Positions 16,062 through 23,795 of a stretch of DNA of 32,762 bases are shown in pieces. Source of the DNA: an uncultured Muribaculaceae bacterium (lineage in GTDB: Bacteria; Bacteroidota; Bacteroidia; Bacteroidales; Muribaculaceae); the NCBI GenBank assembly GCA_910587235.1, contig CAJUKD010000027.1, positions 1 to 32,762 on the forward strand, read 5' to 3'. The notes beneath the pieces are model-generated. The model was not told the origin of the DNA, did no database searches, and was given only the letters and a program-made list of their open reading frames with translations. The translations under genes were made by a program, and so were the position numbers. Each line of letters begins with the position of its first letter. Positions within the stretch are counted from its first letter, which is position 1.

Positions 16062-17537
16062 ATGGAATGCCTGTCCGACTTATGGCAAAACGTGGTGCGC
16101 CACCTCAGCTACTCTCCCTCAGAACCGATGCTCTTTTCAAGCGGCACATTCTGGGCGCTGTTCATTATTTTTCTTCCGCTGTACTCTCTGGTCAGAAACC
16201 GTCACCGGCAGATGACCCTTTTCGTGACAGCATTCAGCTTTTTTTTCTACTATAAATCAAGCGGTCTTTTCGTCGGACTGCTCGCAGTCACATCACTTGT
16301 CGACTGGACTCTCTCCCGAATTCTCGCACGCACAAAAAAACAGGCTCTGAAAAAACTGTGTGTAGGCATATCTCTGGCTACATCGCTCGGCATCCTTGCT
16401 TACTTCAAATACGCCAACTTTTTCCTATGGAACATATCGACCATGGTCAACGGCAACTTCCAGCCGCTTGACCTTGTGCTTCCGGTCGGAATATCATTCT
16501 ACACCTTCCAGTCGGTCAGCTACATAGTGGACGTCTATAAAGGCCGCGTGGCACCGACAGCCACATGGCTCGAATACGCATTCTTCCTTTCTTTCTTCCC
16601 GGCTCTGGTTGCAGGCCCTATAGTCAGGGCCGATTATTTCCTGCCACAAATAAGAGAAAAACGACACGTCACTTCCACCGAAACATACACCGGACTGTGG
16701 CTTATTATATTAGGTGTGATAAAAAAAGCAATAATAGCCGATTACATAGCGCAGTACAACGATCTTATCTTCGACACACCCGGAGGATATTCCGGTTTTG
16801 AAACCGCCATGGGAGTCATAGGCTACACCATGCAGATCTACTGCGATTTCTCAGGTTATTCCGACATGGCCATAGGCCTGGCGCTGATAATGGGATTCCG
16901 GCTCGCAAAAAACTTCGATTTTCCGTACAAATCGCTAAATGTCACCGAATTCTGGCGCAGATGGCACATATCGCTCTCAAGCTGGCTGCGCGACTATGTC
17001 TATATTCCCCTCGGCGGCAACCGTAAAGGCACCGCACGCACCTATCTGAACAACTTCATAACCATGCTCGTAGGCGGACTGTGGCACGGCGCAGCATGGA
17101 AGTTCGTATTCTGGGGTGCAATGCACGGCGCCGGACTTGCCGTACACAAGGCATCACAGCCTTGGCTCAGACGCCTCCCCGATAATTCCGTTGTCCGCGC
17201 CATATCATGGCTGATTACAATGCTCTTCGTCATGGCTCTTTGGGTATTTTTCCGCGCCGGTTCATGGAGCGATTCATGGACAATACTCCACACAGCCGTA
17301 ACAGACTTCTCTTTTGCATACGCCCCCGCTTTCGCTTCAGCCCGCATGCTTTGGCTTATACTAATAGGCATAATAACAATCTCGCACGCCATGCCCGAAG
17401 GCTTCTGGAACAAAATAGGCGACGCATTCGTAAAAGCCCCGTGGACTGTGAAACTTTTTATATTTATAGCCGTAGTGCAGTGCGTGATCGAACTCCGCAG
17501 CGAAGACGTCGCCCCATTCATCTACTTCCAGTTCTGA
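16062..17537 (+). CDS. MBOAT family membrane O-acyltransferase (AlgI-like)
   Basis: Polytopic membrane protein of 491 residues with about ten hydrophobic segments. It shows the AlgI-type signatures PVGISFYTFQS (141-151), FFPALVAGPIVR (178-189), YCDFSGYSDMAIG (260-272), FWRRWHISLSSWLRDYVYIPLGG (from 298) and GLWHGAAW (339-346). The His of WHG (342) is the expected catalytic residue and His302 the second conserved one. It would move an acyl group across the inner membrane for polysaccharide O-acetylation. The SGNH gene just upstream is the probable functional partner. It is the last gene of the pyrE block; a promoter lies between it and porQ. Confidence 0.92.
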   Translation: MECLSDLWQNVVRHLSYSPSEPMLFSSGTFWALFIIFLPLYSLVRNRHRQMTLFVTAFSFFFYYKSSGLFVGLLAVTSLVDWTLSRILARTKKQALKKLCVGISLATSLGILAYFKYANFFLWNISTMVNGNFQPLDLVLPVGISFYTFQSVSYIVDVYKGRVAPTATWLEYAFFLSFFPALVAGPIVRADYFLPQIREKRHVTSTETYTGLWLIILGVIKKAIIADYIAQYNDLIFDTPGGYSGFETAMGVIGYTMQIYCDFSGYSDMAIGLALIMGFRLAKNFDFPYKSLNVTEFWRRWHISLSSWLRDYVYIPLGGNRKGTARTYLNNFITMLVGGLWHGAAWKFVFWGAMHGAGLAVHKASQPWLRRLPDNSVVRAISWLITMLFVMALWVFFRAGSWSDSWTILHTAVTDFSFAYAPAFASARMLWLILIGIITISHAMPEGFWNKIGDAFVKAPWTVKLFIFIAVVQCVIELRSEDVAPFIYFQF

Positions 17538-17560
17538 ACAAGGCAATATCCGGGGGACGG

Positions 17561-17591
17561 TTGCGTTATTCTTATAATGTATGTAACTTTG
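17561..17591 (+). promoter_or_regulatory. Promoter of porQ, nearly leaderless
   Basis: TTG at 17561-17563 and TAACTTTG at 17584-17591 are 20 bases apart, a full match to the Bacteroidetes promoter pattern. The porQ ATG at 17600 is only eight bases after the -7 box, so the predicted transcript would begin within a few bases of the start codon. Confidence 0.65.
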
Positions 17592-17599
17592 CAAGGAGA

Positions 17600-18640
17600 A
17601 TGACTCCCTTACACACTCATATCCGCCGACTCTCGGCCGTTATTGCAGCGGCCTGCGGCATTATATCCGCACTTTCTGCCCAGGAAGGCGGATCGACTGC
17701 ATATAACTTCCTTAACGTCACCTCATCATCAAAAGTTTACGGACTCGGCGGAGTGAACATATCGCTTGTCGACGACGACATAAACATCATTGACCAGAAT
17801 CCTGCCCTACTTGGCTCCGAAATGAGCAACCAGATAGCTCTGAACTACATGCACTATATGGGAGGCTCAAACTTCGCCGGCATACGCTACGGCCATTCAG
17901 CCGGAGAACATGGGGCATGGGCGGCCTCCATACAGTACTTCGGCTACGGCTCGATGAAAGAAACCGGACCTGACGGCAGCATTCTCGGCAGTTTTTCGCC
18001 AAAGGACGTGGCTTTCGGAGCCAGCTACTCCCACGACATCACCGACCGTCTGCGTGGCGGCGGCACCCTTAAGATGCTCTACAGCGGATACGCCGAATAC
18101 TCGGCTTTCGCATTAGCCACAGACCTAGGAATCAACTACTATGACCCGGATCACGACCTCTCGCTGTCGGTAGTAGTAGCCAACCTCGGCGGCCAGGTCA
18201 AACGATTCACCGAAACCTACGACCGCCTGCCCGTCGACCTACGCCTGGGCTGGTCGCAGTCATTCGGATCTTTTCCCGTCCGCTTCAGCGTGACAGCATG
18301 GAATCTGACCAAATGGCGCTCGCCGTATATGGACACCGGCGACGGAAGCGATTCGGCTGAACCGGTCATGAAAGACTCGTTCATGTCCAACCTTTTCCGC
18401 CATCTCGTCTTCGGCATAGACCTGATTTCAAGTCAGAATTTCTATATCGCACTTGGCTATAACTATAAAGCCCGAACTGACATGAGCACCTATTCACGCA
18501 GTTTCATATCAGGCTTCTCTATCGGAGGAGGACTGAAAGTAAAAAACTTCGGTGTGAATCTGGCGCTTTCCCAACCCCATTCCGGAGCGCTTTCGCTTAT
18601 GTTCAACCTTTCATGCAACCTCGACAATTTAATAAAATAG
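17600..18640 (+). CDS. porQ: Type IX secretion system protein PorQ
   Basis: Outer-membrane FadL-like barrel protein of the PorV/PorQ family, 346 residues, needed for type IX secretion of CTD-tagged proteins in Bacteroidetes. The signal peptide covers about 1-27 (ALSAQ). The mature start has the characteristic YNFLNVTSSSKVYGLGGVNISLVDDDI and an early NPALLG, typical of PorQ and PorV. Barrel strands follow, with a C-terminal LMFNLSCNL region. The start at 17600 is preceded by AGGAG with only two bases of spacing and by a promoter. The frame is open back to 17207, but that stretch overlaps the MBOAT gene and is not signal-like. cmk begins two bases after the stop. As I recall, porQ followed by cmk and ispH is also the order in Porphyromonas gingivalis. 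Confidence 0.93.
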   Translation: MTPLHTHIRRLSAVIAAACGIISALSAQEGGSTAYNFLNVTSSSKVYGLGGVNISLVDDDINIIDQNPALLGSEMSNQIALNYMHYMGGSNFAGIRYGHSAGEHGAWAASIQYFGYGSMKETGPDGSILGSFSPKDVAFGASYSHDITDRLRGGGTLKMLYSGYAEYSAFALATDLGINYYDPDHDLSLSVVVANLGGQVKRFTETYDRLPVDLRLGWSQSFGSFPVRFSVTAWNLTKWRSPYMDTGDGSDSAEPVMKDSFMSNLFRHLVFGIDLISSQNFYIALGYNYKARTDMSTYSRSFISGFSIGGGLKVKNFGVNLALSQPHSGALSLMFNLSCNLDNLIK

Positions 18641-18642
18641 AC

Positions 18643-19353
18643 ATGTCAACTCCCAACAACAGAATCATAGTTGCCATCGACGGCTTTTCATCTTCCGGTA
18701 AAAGCACCATGGCCCGCAGACTTGCATCGAAAATAGGCTACCGATATATCGACTCAGGTGCAATGTACCGGGCTGTGACTCTCTACGGGCTTGATACCGG
18801 ACTTATAAACGCCGACAACCTGATAGATACCGAAGCTCTTGTAGCCGCTCTGCCCTCGATCGTAATCGATTTCGCACCGCAACCCGACGGTTCACAGCAC
18901 ACTTTGCTCAACGGCCGCGACGTAGAGGAGGAGATACGCCGTCTGCGTGTGTCGAATGCCGTTTCACCTGTCGCCGCCATCCCGCAGGTACGCCATGCAC
19001 TGGTGGCAATGCAGCAAGCTCTCGGACGTGAGCGTGGCATAGTCATGGACGGCCGCGACATAGGCACTACCGTCTTCCCCGATGCCGAACTGAAAATATT
19101 CGTCGACGCATCGGCTCAGACGCGCGCACGTCGCCGTTTCAAGGAAATGATTGAAAAAGGAGCGCAGGTATCCTACGAAGATATTCTTGCCAATGTAGTA
19201 CACCGCGACCACATCGACCGCACACGCGAAGAAAGCCCTCTGCGACGTGCCGACGACGCCATAGCCATCGACAACTCGGAAATGACTATAGAAGAACAGG
19301 ACGAATGGCTGATGGAACGTTTCCTTGAAGCGACATCCGGTTCAAAACATTAA
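18643..19353 (+). CDS. cmk: Cytidylate (CMP/dCMP) kinase
   Basis: Phosphorylates CMP and dCMP with ATP in the cytoplasm. The 236-residue protein shows the P-loop GFSSSGKST (14-22), the NMP-binding segment RYIDSGAMYRAVT (34-46), MDGRDIGTTVFPDA and the lid-region RRRFKEM, all typical of Cmk. The start at 18643 sits two bases after the porQ stop; a 30-base N-terminal extension would overlap porQ. It is the second gene in the porQ operon. Confidence 0.96.
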   Translation: MSTPNNRIIVAIDGFSSSGKSTMARRLASKIGYRYIDSGAMYRAVTLYGLDTGLINADNLIDTEALVAALPSIVIDFAPQPDGSQHTLLNGRDVEEEIRRLRVSNAVSPVAAIPQVRHALVAMQQALGRERGIVMDGRDIGTTVFPDAELKIFVDASAQTRARRRFKEMIEKGAQVSYEDILANVVHRDHIDRTREESPLRRADDAIAIDNSEMTIEEQDEWLMERFLEATSGSKH

Positions 19354-19375
19354 AAACATCGTCTATTATTACAGC

Positions 19376-20281
19376 GTGGCTAAGATTGAAATCGACAAGA
19401 ACTCCGGATTTTGTTTCGGTGTGACCACCGCCATACGCAAGGCCGAGGAAGAACTCGACCGTTCAGGCCGCTTGTACTGCCTCGGCGACATAGTGCACAA
19501 CGCCGAAGAAGTCGAGCGCCTACGCGAAAAGGGTCTTATAACAATAACCCACGAACAGCTCCACGAACTACGCGACGTAAAAGTACTCCTGCGTGCCCAC
19601 GGCGAGCCGCCGGAAACATACCGGATAGCCCGACGGAACAACATTGAAATCATAGATGCCACCTGTCCCGTAGTGCTGAAACTGCAACAACGGATAAAAG
19701 CGACATTCGACTCCACACGAAATAAATCCGACGCAGAACGTCCGCAGATTGTAATATACGGCAAACGCGGTCACGCCGAAGTCAACGGACTGGTAGGACA
19801 GACCGAAGATACTGCAATAGTGGTGGAAGGCCCCGACGGACTCGACAAAGTCGACTTCAGCCTTCCGGTAGCTCTATACTCCCAGACGACAAAACCGCTC
19901 GAAGGTTTCAAAGAAATAATAGAAGTGATTTCGGCTGCCAAGAAAGAAAATCCGGACTTCACATATTACGACACCATTTGCCGTTCAGTTGCAAACCGCG
20001 TACCCCATCTGCGCCGTTTCGCTGCCGACAAGGAAATAGTACTTTTCGTGGCCGGCGCAAAAAGCAGCAACGGACGGGTGCTTTTCAATGAATGCCGCAG
20101 CGTCAATCCCCGCACGCACCTGATTGCAAGTCCCGATGAAATAGATCCTGCATGGCTCGAAGGAGTCGACAATATCGGAATCTGTGGAGCCACCTCCACC
20201 CCCGGCTGGCTGATGGAACGCGTCAGCGAACGTGTCGACGCTCTTACATCAGGCCAAGAAAATACAAGCGCCAATGGATAA
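19376..20281 (+). CDS. ispH: 4-hydroxy-3-methylbut-2-enyl diphosphate reductase
   Basis: Last enzyme of the MEP isoprenoid pathway, making IPP and DMAPP with a 4Fe-4S cluster. With a GTG start at 19376 the product has 301 residues and begins MAKIEIDKNSGFCFGV, which fits the family. The three cluster cysteines are Cys13 (FCFGV), Cys97 (DATCPVV) and Cys202 (YDTICRSV). LLRAHGEPP and SSNGRVLF are also conserved, and SQTTKP is the usual active-site segment. An in-frame ATG at 19325 would overlap cmk by 29 bases and add 17 unlikely residues, so I prefer the GTG. Confidence 0.95.
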   Translation: MAKIEIDKNSGFCFGVTTAIRKAEEELDRSGRLYCLGDIVHNAEEVERLREKGLITITHEQLHELRDVKVLLRAHGEPPETYRIARRNNIEIIDATCPVVLKLQQRIKATFDSTRNKSDAERPQIVIYGKRGHAEVNGLVGQTEDTAIVVEGPDGLDKVDFSLPVALYSQTTKPLEGFKEIIEVISAAKKENPDFTYYDTICRSVANRVPHLRRFAADKEIVLFVAGAKSSNGRVLFNECRSVNPRTHLIASPDEIDPAWLEGVDNIGICGATSTPGWLMERVSERVDALTSGQENTSANG

Positions 20282-20768
20282 TTTTATCGCAATCGACGTC
20301 GAAACGGCCAACAACCACCCGTCAAGCATCTGCGCCATAGGAGCTGTAAAAGTCGTAGGCGGACTGATCTCCGATTCGCGCTATTCACTGATAAATCCCG
20401 AGCCGGACTGGTACTCCCGCGCATGCACCGCCGTCCATGGTCTGAGCGATGCCGACACATGGAATGCCCCTGCATTCGGCACCGTATGGCAGCAATGGGA
20501 ACCATGGTTCGGCGACCTTCCTATGGTAGCCCATAACGCGGCCTTCGACCGGCGTTGCATCAACGCCGCATGCCGGGTTTACCAACTCGAAGCACCCGAA
20601 CACTTTCTGTGTACGCTTTCAGCCGCACGCCGAACCATACCAAAAGGGATGTGTGCCTCCAAATCCTTGCCGGCTCTATGCGATTTCTTCGGAATACCGT
20701 TCCACGAACACCACAATGCACTTGCCGATGCTGAAGCTTGTGCCAAATTAGCCGTCATCCTGCTATGA
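20274..20768 (+). CDS. DnaQ-like 3'-5' exonuclease (DEDDh)
   Basis: Exonuclease domain protein of 164 residues resembling the proofreading subunit epsilon and RNase T. The DEDDh residues are visible: Asp8 and Glu10 in AIDVET, Asp92 in AHNAAFD, and His147 with Asp152 in HHNALADA. There is no additional domain, so it is a stand-alone exonuclease. It could trim DNA or RNA; nothing in the sequence decides this. The ATG overlaps the ispH stop by eight bases, which supports this start over an ATG at 20232. Confidence 0.88.
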   Translation: MDNFIAIDVETANNHPSSICAIGAVKVVGGLISDSRYSLINPEPDWYSRACTAVHGLSDADTWNAPAFGTVWQQWEPWFGDLPMVAHNAAFDRRCINAACRVYQLEAPEHFLCTLSAARRTIPKGMCASKSLPALCDFFGIPFHEHHNALADAEACAKLAVILL

Positions 20769-21058
20769 AACGAATATTATATCACACAATACTAACTGCC
20801 GGTATCCTTATATCCGGAGCATGTTCCGGCAACTCCGCATCCGCGGAGAACTCAGCCGAAATCAAAGAAGCACGGAACGCGGCAATACGCGATGCAGCGG
20901 AAGCAGCCGATACCCAAAAAGGCAGCATGGAACGCGAAAAAGCGGTTTTGGCTATACGCGCACGCGAAAGCGCCCTGCGCGACGCCGGATTCGAAGATGC
21001 AGCCGACGCTTATGCCGCTTGTGCCGAAGATGAGCTGAAACGGCTCCACATAATCTGA
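20765..21058 (+). CDS. Small lipoprotein with a charged helical body
   Basis: Protein of 97 residues. The signal peptide ends ISGAC, so Cys20 is a likely lipidation site. The rest is rich in Ala, Glu, Arg and Lys with heptad-like spacing (EIKEARNAAIRDAAEAAD and so on), which predicts one or two helices or a coiled coil. I do not recognise the family. The ATG overlaps the exonuclease stop (ATGA), so it is translationally coupled. The role may be structural in the periplasm or outer membrane. Confidence 0.7.
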   Translation: MKRILYHTILTAGILISGACSGNSASAENSAEIKEARNAAIRDAAEAADTQKGSMEREKAVLAIRARESALRDAGFEDAADAYAACAEDELKRLHII

Positions 21059-21084
21059 ACAATCCTGAAGAGCAAGTATAAAAA

Positions 21085-23562
21085 ATGTTCGCCGAAGTCA
21101 TACTGCCACGCCCTGTAGAGGGGACATTCACATATCGCATACCTGACGCCATGCAATCCTCCTTGCGGCCGGGAATGCGGGTACTCGTGCAATTCGGCTC
21201 ACGACATTATTATACCGGACTGGTCGACAGCCTGACACCGGTGAAACCGGTCGACCGTCCGGATATAAAAGAAATCGAGGGATTACTTGACACAAGTCCC
21301 GTCGTACGCCATCCGCAAGTAAAATTCTGGCGATGGATGGCACAATATTATCTGTGTACCCTCGGCGATGTCTACAAGGCGGCATTGCCGTCGGGTCTGA
21401 ACGTACAGAGTGAAACACTCGTCGAACTGAATCCCGAAGCACTCCGTGAAACATTGGCAAGCCTTGGAGAACGCGACAGGCAGCTCGTCACACTGCTTTC
21501 AGAAGAAGGAAAGACAAGCACAAAGGACATAGCAAAAAAGCTTAGAATAGAACGTGCCGAAGCCATCGTCAGCCGTCTGATAAAAGCAGGAGTAGTCATG
21601 ATATCGGAAAAGATGGTCGAACGCTATCGTGCCGTGCGCCGCAGCTATGTCCGCCCTACTCTTCCGCGTGCCGACAAAGGCGCACTGCTTGAAGCTTTCG
21701 GACGCCTGCGGAAAGGATCCCGTCAGGAGGCGGCATTTCTGAACCTCATAGCTCTATCTGCTTTCAACAAACCTGTACAGGAACTCCGCGAAGTCGCGCT
21801 CGAAGAACTGATGGAAAATGCCGGAGTAACCCGTGCCAATATAAAAGCACTTGCCGACAAAGGCCTTTGTGAAATATACACCCGGGAAATTTCACGTTTT
21901 TCCTATTCGGGAGCCGCCGGCGGCCGGCTACCCGTACTGTCGCCCGCACAGGACGAAGCCCTGAAACAGATCCACCGATCATTCTCCGATCATGCCGTCA
22001 CACTGCTGCACGGCGTGACATCATCTGGCAAAACAGAAATATACATACACCTTATCGACTATGTGCTGCGGAAAGGCGACTCCGTTCTCTTTCTTGTCCC
22101 TGAAATAGCTCTCACCACACAGCTTACACGCCGACTACAGAGTGTTTTCGGCGACAAGGTGGTAATCTATCACTCCAAATTCTCCGACAACGAACGTGTC
22201 GATATCTGGCGCCGTCTGCTCGACAGCAGCGAGGCATCAGTAATAATAGGCGCACGCTCGGCTGTATTTCTTCCATTCTCCAAACTCGGGCTTGTCATAG
22301 TCGACGAAGAACACGAATCAAGCTACAAACAGGCCGATCCGGCGCCGCGCTACAACGGACGCGACGCAGCCACTATGCTCGCCGCAATGCACGGAGCGAA
22401 AACTCTATTCGGCAGCGCAACCCCGACCATAGAAACATATTACAAGGCAAGCACCGGAAAATTCGGACTTGTAAGCCTGACCGAACGCTTCGAAGGCGCG
22501 ACACTGCCGGAGATAGAACTGATCGACATGGCCGCCGAACGCCGCAACAGCCCCGATTCACGCCCCGACGGCATTATATCCATGCCCCTGCTGCGCCGTT
22601 GCCGTCAGGCTCTTGCCGACGACCGTCAGGTAGTGCTGTTCCACAACCGTCGCGGCTATTCGCCCATGGCACGGTGTCGTCTGTGCCAGTTTGTGCCAAA
22701 ATGCGACCACTGCGACGTATCGCTCACCTATCACCGCCGGCCGGAAGCTCTCGTATGCCACTACTGCGGCTCACAATATCCCGTGCCGCGCGTATGTCCT
22801 AACTGCCACGAACCAGCGATCGAGATTGTCGGTCACGGAACCGAACGCCTCGAAGAGGACATCAACGCCCATCTGTCCGACTACCGCGTGCTGCGCATGG
22901 ATCTCGACACCACACGCAACAAGGACGGATATTCACGAATAATCGACGATTTTTCGGAACACAAAGCCGACGTCCTCGTCGGGACGCAGATGGTCACAAA
23001 AGGTCTTGACTTCGGCGCAGTAGAACTCGTCGGCATCCTTAACGCCGACAGTATAATCAACTATCCTGATTTCCGCTCGGCCGAACGCGCTTTCAACATG
23101 CTCGAGCAGGTAGCCGGACGCGCCGGACGACGTGCCGACAGGCGCGGACGCGTAGTTGTACAGACCTACAACCCGACTCATCCCGTAATCGGATTTCTCC
23201 GAAAGCACGACTATGCCGGTTTCTATGCCCGCGAACTCGAAGAACGTCGCGCTTTCGGCTATCCGCCATTCTCCAAAATAATAGACATATACGTAAAGCA
23301 CCGCGATCCACGCACAGCCGACAGTTGTGCCGCCGCCTACGCCGAGGCTTTGCGCCGCATATTCGGCAACCGCGTCAACGGCCCGCAGGAACCCGCAGTA
23401 GGACGCGTGGCATCGCTATATATCCGCAAAATAATGCTCAAGATAGAAAGCGGCGCATCCATGCAGCGCGTAAAGGAAATACTGCGGGAACAGTATATCG
23501 CGCTAACTTCATCCCCAACCATGCGTGCGCTCACGGTCTATTACGACGTGGACCCGGTCTGA
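21085..23562 (+). CDS. priA: Primosomal replication restart helicase PriA
   Basis: Restarts stalled replication forks by recognising the fork and loading the replicative helicase. The 825-residue protein has the N-terminal fork-binding domain, Walker A GVTSSGKT (310-317), DEEH box (407-410), GSATPT (443-448) and a zinc-binding set of eight cysteines (531, 534, 540, 543, 558, 561, 571, 574). Later helicase motifs include VGTQMVTKGLDF and EQVAGRAGR. The gene is complete. Its last 121 codons have a second, diverged copy at about 30035-30400. The crossover that created the duplication may lie within this gene, so the 3' end may have a different origin from the 5' part. Confidence 0.96.
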   Translation: MFAEVILPRPVEGTFTYRIPDAMQSSLRPGMRVLVQFGSRHYYTGLVDSLTPVKPVDRPDIKEIEGLLDTSPVVRHPQVKFWRWMAQYYLCTLGDVYKAALPSGLNVQSETLVELNPEALRETLASLGERDRQLVTLLSEEGKTSTKDIAKKLRIERAEAIVSRLIKAGVVMISEKMVERYRAVRRSYVRPTLPRADKGALLEAFGRLRKGSRQEAAFLNLIALSAFNKPVQELREVALEELMENAGVTRANIKALADKGLCEIYTREISRFSYSGAAGGRLPVLSPAQDEALKQIHRSFSDHAVTLLHGVTSSGKTEIYIHLIDYVLRKGDSVLFLVPEIALTTQLTRRLQSVFGDKVVIYHSKFSDNERVDIWRRLLDSSEASVIIGARSAVFLPFSKLGLVIVDEEHESSYKQADPAPRYNGRDAATMLAAMHGAKTLFGSATPTIETYYKASTGKFGLVSLTERFEGATLPEIELIDMAAERRNSPDSRPDGIISMPLLRRCRQALADDRQVVLFHNRRGYSPMARCRLCQFVPKCDHCDVSLTYHRRPEALVCHYCGSQYPVPRVCPNCHEPAIEIVGHGTERLEEDINAHLSDYRVLRMDLDTTRNKDGYSRIIDDFSEHKADVLVGTQMVTKGLDFGAVELVGILNADSIINYPDFRSAERAFNMLEQVAGRAGRRADRRGRVVVQTYNPTHPVIGFLRKHDYAGFYARELEERRAFGYPPFSKIIDIYVKHRDPRTADSCAAAYAEALRRIFGNRVNGPQEPAVGRVASLYIRKIMLKIESGASMQRVKEILREQYIALTSSPTMRALTVYYDVDPV

Positions 23563-23795
23563 ACGCCTGTTGTTTCGCAATGTCCACCATCTGCCCCTGA
23601 CGCTCTTTGGCGGTGTCACGACCGCCGTAACCGGGTGTATAGAAAGAAAAGCATAAATCCCGGATCTGTGTAATGTATTCCGTCGACTGTACCTTCGCTT
23701 TCCGGATATGAGAACTCGGAAGCGTAAACAAGCTCGATCTTACGCTTGGGATAGTCGGCACGAAGACGGCCCAACTTTACAGTCGAAGTATGATC
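23563..23795 (-). pseudogene. Scrambled fragments of an SGNH hydrolase gene
   Basis: The minus strand from about 23793 to 23640 reads RLRADYPKRKIELVYASEF, then EGTVDGIHYTDPGF. This is clearly related to the C-terminal part of the SGNH hydrolase at 30402-31706 (RLKAENPDKKFEIVPASEF, then EGSVDGVHFTDLGF), including the catalytic DxxH block. In another frame, further downstream (about 23650-23575), it reads YTPGYGGRDTAKERQGQMVDIAKQ, similar to YAPGYSGYRMGNEKQREIVERLK in the intact gene. In the intact protein that piece comes before the first one. No start, signal peptide or N-terminal half is present. I infer a broken and rearranged remnant, differing enough from the intact gene to come from another lineage or a paralogue. 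The second fragment is the weaker match. Confidence 0.6.

Noticed and set aside
17207..17599. N-terminal extension of porQ by 131 codons
   Set aside because: It overlaps the MBOAT gene in another frame, is Arg-rich and would hide the clear signal peptide that begins at 17600.
23531..23761. Minus-strand 76-codon gene between priA and res
   Set aside because: It mixes out-of-frame SGNH remnant with antisense priA and has no credible N-terminus.
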